Assembly: GCA_900319625.1 (NCBI GenBank)
Contig: ONPD01000012.1
Span: 36,502 to 100,501 of the forward strand
Reading direction: 5' to 3'
Length of the DNA stretch: 64,000 nt
DNA from: an uncultured Treponema sp.
Lineage (GTDB): Bacteria; Spirochaetota; Spirochaetia; Treponematales; Treponemataceae
Position numbers and translations under genes: made by a program. The notes below the pieces were generated by a model that was given only the letters and a program-made list of their open reading frames with translations, was not told the DNA's origin and ran no database searches. Positions within the stretch are counted from its first letter, which is position 1. Every line of letters begins with the position of its first letter. This document shows, piece by piece, positions 61,133 through 64,000 of this stretch.

Positions 61133-61220
61133 TGAATCCGTTAAAACGGGGCGTTGCGGGGTACCCCCGCTAGAAGGGGTAGCGAGCAACGCAGTGCGAG
61201 CGAGGGGAAGGCTTTCCCCT
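61133..61220 (+). repeat. GC-rich intergenic repeat, family C copy 2
   Basis: Between fabG and fabF: CCGTTAAAACGG, then GCGTTGC with GCAACGC as outer arms around GGGGTACCCC, then GGGGTAGCGAGC, then AGGGGAA / TTCCCCT (61203-61209 with 61214-61220). It shares GCGTTGCGGG, GGGTAGCG and GCGAGGGG with copy 1. No T run follows, so it need not terminate transcription of the fab operon. Confidence 0.65.
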
Positions 61221-61251
61221 CCTTCATAAATAATATAGAAGGATTTTGAAA

Positions 61252-62505
61252 ATGGAAAAAAGACGTGTTGTAATTACAGGAATGGGAGCGATTACTCCGC
61301 TCGGAAACTCAGTAGACGAAACTTGGGCTGGAATTAAAGCCGGAAAAAGCGGAATCGGCCCGATCACACTTTTTGATGCATCGGTAAACAAGGTTCACTA
61401 CGCGGCAGAAGTAAAGAACTTTGACCCTGCTCAGTATATGGATTCAAAGGATGCCCGCAAAATGGCCCGCTTTACTCAGCTTGGTGTTGCAGCTGCTAAG
61501 ATGGCACTTGAAGATTCTGGTCTTATGGGAAACGAAGCTGTTCTTGACGAAACAGGAATTATTCTTGGTGTTGGAATCGGCGGTCTTGAAGAAACTGAAG
61601 CTGACGTTCTTGGTATGTCAAGAATGGGCGGTGTAAAGACAAATCCTATGGCTATTCCAAAGCTTATTCCAAACGAAGTTGGCGGAAACATCGCAATTCA
61701 GTTCGGCGTTCACGGTCCTGTTGAATCAATCGCAACAGCATGTTCTTCTGGTACAGACGCTCTTGGTGCTGCTTTTGATATGGTTCGCTCTGGCCGTCTT
61801 GACTGCTGTTTGAGCGGTGGTGCAGAAAGCACAATCTGTCAGTTCGGTGTTGTAGGCTTTGAAGTTTTGCACGCTCTTTCTACTGGTTTTGATGATGATC
61901 CGACAAAGGCCAGCCGTCCTTTTGACAAAGACCGCAACGGATTTGTAATGGGTGAAGGTTCAGCTATTCTGGTTCTTGAAGAGTATGAGCACGCTAAGGC
62001 CCGCGGTGCTAAGATTTATGCAGAAATTGCCGGTTACGGTGCAAGCTGCGACGGTTACCACCTTACAGCTCCAAATCCTGACGGAATCTGCGGTTCAAAA
62101 TGTATGACCCGAGCCCTCAAGGATGCCGGAATGGATCCAAGCGAAATCCAGTACTACAACGCTCACGGAACTTCTACAATGAAGAACGATTCAAGCGAAA
62201 CAAATATGATTAAGATTGCCTTCGGCGAAGAAAATGCCCGTAAGCTTAAGATTTCTTCTACAAAATCTATGCACGGTCACTGTCTTGGTGCAACTGGCGC
62301 TATTGAAGCTATGGTTTGCGTTAAGGCAATCCAGGACAGCTTTGTTCCTTGCACAAAGAACCTTGACAACGTTGACGTAGAAGGCGGCTGCGACCTCGAT
62401 TACGTTCCAAACAAGGGTATCGAAATGAACATCGACGCTGCAATGTCTGCAACATTCGGTTTTGGCGGACATAATGGTGCAATTATCGTACGTAAGGTGA
62501 AGTAA
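61252..62505 (+). CDS. fabF: 3-Oxoacyl-ACP synthase II
   Basis: The 417-residue condensing enzyme elongates acyl-ACP. The catalytic Cys is in TACSSGTDALGAAF near residue 163, and the two His are in NAHGTSTMKND near 303 and GHCLGATGAIEA near 340. The opening RRVVITGMGAITPLG is typical. ATG 61252 has AAGGAT nine bases upstream; a TTG at 61246 is less likely. It begins after the GC-rich repeat. Confidence 0.96.
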   Translation: MEKRRVVITGMGAITPLGNSVDETWAGIKAGKSGIGPITLFDASVNKVHYAAEVKNFDPAQYMDSKDARKMARFTQLGVAAAKMALEDSGLMGNEAVLDETGIILGVGIGGLEETEADVLGMSRMGGVKTNPMAIPKLIPNEVGGNIAIQFGVHGPVESIATACSSGTDALGAAFDMVRSGRLDCCLSGGAESTICQFGVVGFEVLHALSTGFDDDPTKASRPFDKDRNGFVMGEGSAILVLEEYEHAKARGAKIYAEIAGYGASCDGYHLTAPNPDGICGSKCMTRALKDAGMDPSEIQYYNAHGTSTMKNDSSETNMIKIAFGEENARKLKISSTKSMHGHCLGATGAIEAMVCVKAIQDSFVPCTKNLDNVDVEGGCDLDYVPNKGIEMNIDAAMSATFGFGGHNGAIIVRKVK

Positions 62506-62506
62506 T

Positions 62507-62938
62507 ATGTCATTAACAACAGATATTAAATCACTGCTTCCACACCGCGAGCCTTTCCTCTTTGTTGACGAAATTGTCAGCGCAGATGAAAAAGGCTGCG
62601 TTTGCGAGCATACATTTACAGAAAATGAATTCTTTTTTAAGGGCCACTTTCCTGAATACCCTGTAGTACCAGGCGTTATCCTCTGCGAAACTATGGCACA
62701 GGCCGGCGGAGCAGCCCTCCGCTATTTGAACATTGTTCCTGCTGACGGACTTTTCTTCTTTGCCACACTGGACAAAGTAAAGTTCCGCAACCAGGTTCGC
62801 CCGGGCGACAAAGCCAGAATGGAAATCACTTTCCTGCGCAACAGCCCGAAAATGATCAAACAGGCCGGCAAACTCTACGTAGGTGAAACACTATGTGCAG
62901 AGGCTGAATGGATGTGTCTAGTCGGATCTGCGCAATAG
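62507..62938 (+). CDS. fabZ: 3-Hydroxyacyl-ACP dehydratase
   Basis: The 143-residue hotdog enzyme removes water from hydroxyacyl-ACP. It has LLPHREPFLFVDEIV, the catalytic His in FFKGHFPEYPVVPGVILCE and the Glu in ETMAQAGGAAL. It starts one base after the fabF stop, with AAGGTGA upstream, so the two genes are coupled. The last codons lie inside a hairpin (62921-62949). Enoyl reductase and acyl carrier protein genes are not in the window. Confidence 0.95.
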   Translation: MSLTTDIKSLLPHREPFLFVDEIVSADEKGCVCEHTFTENEFFFKGHFPEYPVVPGVILCETMAQAGGAALRYLNIVPADGLFFFATLDKVKFRNQVRPGDKARMEITFLRNSPKMIKQAGKLYVGETLCAEAEWMCLVGSAQ

Positions 62939-63006
62939 CGCAGTCCGACGGACGTTAATAATTTCCTTGCAACACCAGACGCGCTTGCGCGGCTGATGTG
63001 TCTGGT
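62921..63006 (+). repeat. Two hairpins at and after the fabZ stop
   Basis: GTCGGATCTGCGC / GCGCAGTCCGAC (62921-62949) spans the TAG stop, with the stop near the loop. A second structure follows: ACCAGAC (62974-62980) pairs with GTCTGGT (63000-63006), enclosing GCGCTTGCGC. There is no T run, so these may be a repeat or weak 3' structure. Confidence 0.6.
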
Positions 63007-63027
63007 AGGCGCAGCGAACTAAATTTA

Positions 63028-63056
63028 TTGCCGATTTAAGGATTGCCCTGTAGAAT
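63028..63056 (+). promoter_or_regulatory. Promoter of the hydrolase gene
   Basis: TTGCCG (63028-63033), 17-base spacer, TAGAAT (63051-63056). The ATG is at 63065, eight bases later, with no ribosome site. Confidence 0.5.
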
Positions 63057-63064
63057 AATATCAG

Positions 63065-63901
63065 ATGAAGAAGATTGTTTTTTCAAAGACACAGAAAATT
63101 ACGCTCTTTGTTCTGTTTTTTCTGATTGCGGCAGTCCTTATTTCTTATATTAATTCTCTTTACTCAAGGCGGCCCATGACTTTTACTTCGGATGCCGCTT
63201 ATTCCTGGCCTAAAAAGTCCGTACAGATGGACGAGTGGACTTATGTTGAGCTTGTTACCGGGCATAATTACTATCTTTATCTTCCGGAAAAATACAGAAA
63301 TGATAAGGATAATGAGGAGGCCCGGCTTCCACTGATTGTTGCTTTTCACGGTTCCTATGAAAAAGGGGCGGCTATAAGCCGTGTGGGTAAGCGTTTTATC
63401 AGTCCTGATTTTCAGAAAAAGATAAATTCCCAGGGTTGTGCGGTTCTTGTTCCTATGTCGCGCATGGATTTTTTTTCTGACCCTTACAGTATGAGTCTTT
63501 TGATTCAGAATGTCTGCCTTAAAAACCGCTGTATTGATAAGTCGGACATTATTGCCTTTGGATTTTCTCAGGGGGCCAAGTTTGCGGTGGAGCTTGCCTG
63601 CGCCCAGCCTAAGCTTCTTAAAGGGGTTGTTTCTTCCAGCGGATTTTATGAAATTAAGCTTTCTGAACTTCTTGATGTGCTTGATGTTAATTTTTATTTT
63701 GCACTTTCTAAGAATGACAAGGGGATTTATGAGCAGGGGGTGAAAACTGCGAAAATCTGCAGCCGCTGGTGCAAGAATTCCCGTTATGTTGAGTACGAAA
63801 ACCGCTATCATTTCTGCGCAGAACTTTCTGACAGGACCGGGCGGGGCAGTGAAACGCTTGAAGACTGGATTTGCGGCGTTGCAGATAATATGATAAAATA
63901 G
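63065..63901 (+). CDS. Membrane-anchored alpha/beta hydrolase
   Basis: The 278-residue protein has one N-terminal membrane helix (about 12-32), so the enzyme part likely faces the periplasm. The fold has LIVAFHGSYEKG (oxyanion region), the nucleophile Ser in GFSQGAKFAVELA near residue 164, and a late His in YENRYHFCAEL near 251 as the probable catalytic base. It resembles dienelactone-hydrolase or PHB-depolymerase-like esterases. The substrate is unknown. Confidence 0.75.
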   Translation: MKKIVFSKTQKITLFVLFFLIAAVLISYINSLYSRRPMTFTSDAAYSWPKKSVQMDEWTYVELVTGHNYYLYLPEKYRNDKDNEEARLPLIVAFHGSYEKGAAISRVGKRFISPDFQKKINSQGCAVLVPMSRMDFFSDPYSMSLLIQNVCLKNRCIDKSDIIAFGFSQGAKFAVELACAQPKLLKGVVSSSGFYEIKLSELLDVLDVNFYFALSKNDKGIYEQGVKTAKICSRWCKNSRYVEYENRYHFCAELSDRTGRGSETLEDWICGVADNMIK

Positions 63902-63925
63902 TTCATCACTTTTTTGAGGATTTGA

Positions 63926-64000
63926 ATGCAGGGAACAGTACTTGCGGGAACTAACAATACTTTTACAGTTGAATGTGATGATGATGTCACGCGTTTTTGT
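63926..64000 (+). CDS. rsgA: Start of ribosome small-subunit GTPase RsgA, cut by the window edge
   Basis: Twenty-five residues are visible: MQGTVLAGTNNTFTVECDDD and onward. This matches the N-terminal OB-fold of RsgA/YjeQ, which begins with a G-x-V-x-x-G-x-N/G pattern and helps late 30S assembly. GAGGA lies seven bases before the ATG. The gene lies 24 bases after the hydrolase. The GTPase part is outside the window, so the call rests on the start alone. Confidence 0.6.
   Translation, partial: MQGTVLAGTNNTFTVECDDDVTRFC

Noticed and set aside
63164..63811. 215-codon open frame antisense to the membrane-anchored hydrolase
   Set aside because: The sense frame has a promoter, a membrane anchor and a serine nucleophile motif; the antisense product has none.

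Overview
The window looks like core chromosome of a Treponema-group spirochaete. The evidence is a UPF0164-type outer-membrane protein beside a TPR protein and a giant SpoIIE-type phosphatase, a che operon encoding CheA, a CheW-CheR fusion, CheX and CheY, several c-di-GMP-type proteins (GAF/HD-GYP, HD-GYP, PilZ), and an LL-diaminopimelate aminotransferase. Fatty-acid, citramalate/leucine and lysine genes suggest a metabolically capable gut or free-living type rather than a reduced pathogen. The species is not decided by the sequence. I see no rRNA, tRNA, CRISPR array, phage or insertion sequence; single copies of short hairpin-rich repeats are scattered between genes.

Layout. 1-6.1 kb: tail of a membrane protein, pncB, a frameshifted short-chain dehydrogenase, a GH3 lipoprotein, an m5C RNA methyltransferase and a GAF/HD-GYP protein. 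6.1-8.6 kb (minus): infC-rpmI-rplT followed by a coiled-coil protein, zapA and a DUF188 gene. 8.7-18 kb: RNA methyltransferase, sppA and a DUF975 protein, CYTH protein, tRNA-dihydrouridine synthase, PilZ protein, glycyl-tRNA synthetase, a catalytically degenerate aldo/keto reductase and a degenerate HD-GYP protein. 18-30 kb: DUF4912 protein with a degenerate GH57 protein, then an envelope/signalling block (UPF0164 porin-like protein, 1044-residue TPR protein, 1546-residue propeller-HAMP-PP2C protein). 30-35.4 kb: TPP-riboswitch thiamine salvage operon (thiM, thiE, HAD phosphatase, thiD, cytX) and a DJ-1 protein. 35.5-39 kb: lysC, dapB, dapL. 40.4-45.4 kb: che operon. 46-51.4 kb: split chromate transporter, deoD, sugar nucleotidyltransferase, manA, queuosine-precursor transporter. 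51.4-54.4 kb: Zn/Cd-type P1B ATPase, metal-binding HMA protein and a divergent ArsR-AraC fusion regulator. 54.4-57.3 kb: citramalate synthase and leuB. 57.3-64 kb: SulP transporter, fabD-fabG-fabF-fabZ, a membrane-anchored hydrolase and the start of rsgA.

Regulation visible in the DNA. Many starts lie exactly 6-8 bases after a sigma70-type -10 box, predicting leaderless mRNAs, whereas genes inside operons keep Shine-Dalgarno sites. The fab operon has a consensus promoter overlapped by a near-perfect 27-base palindrome, the metal operon has a 7-2-7 palindrome, and the thiamine operon has a TPP riboswitch whose promoter seems to sit in the arms of an upstream hairpin. The most novel-looking items are the ArsR-AraC fusion, the fab operator, covarying intergenic hairpin elements (one with complementary loops), the paired degenerate enzymes, and an eight-G tract inside cheA.
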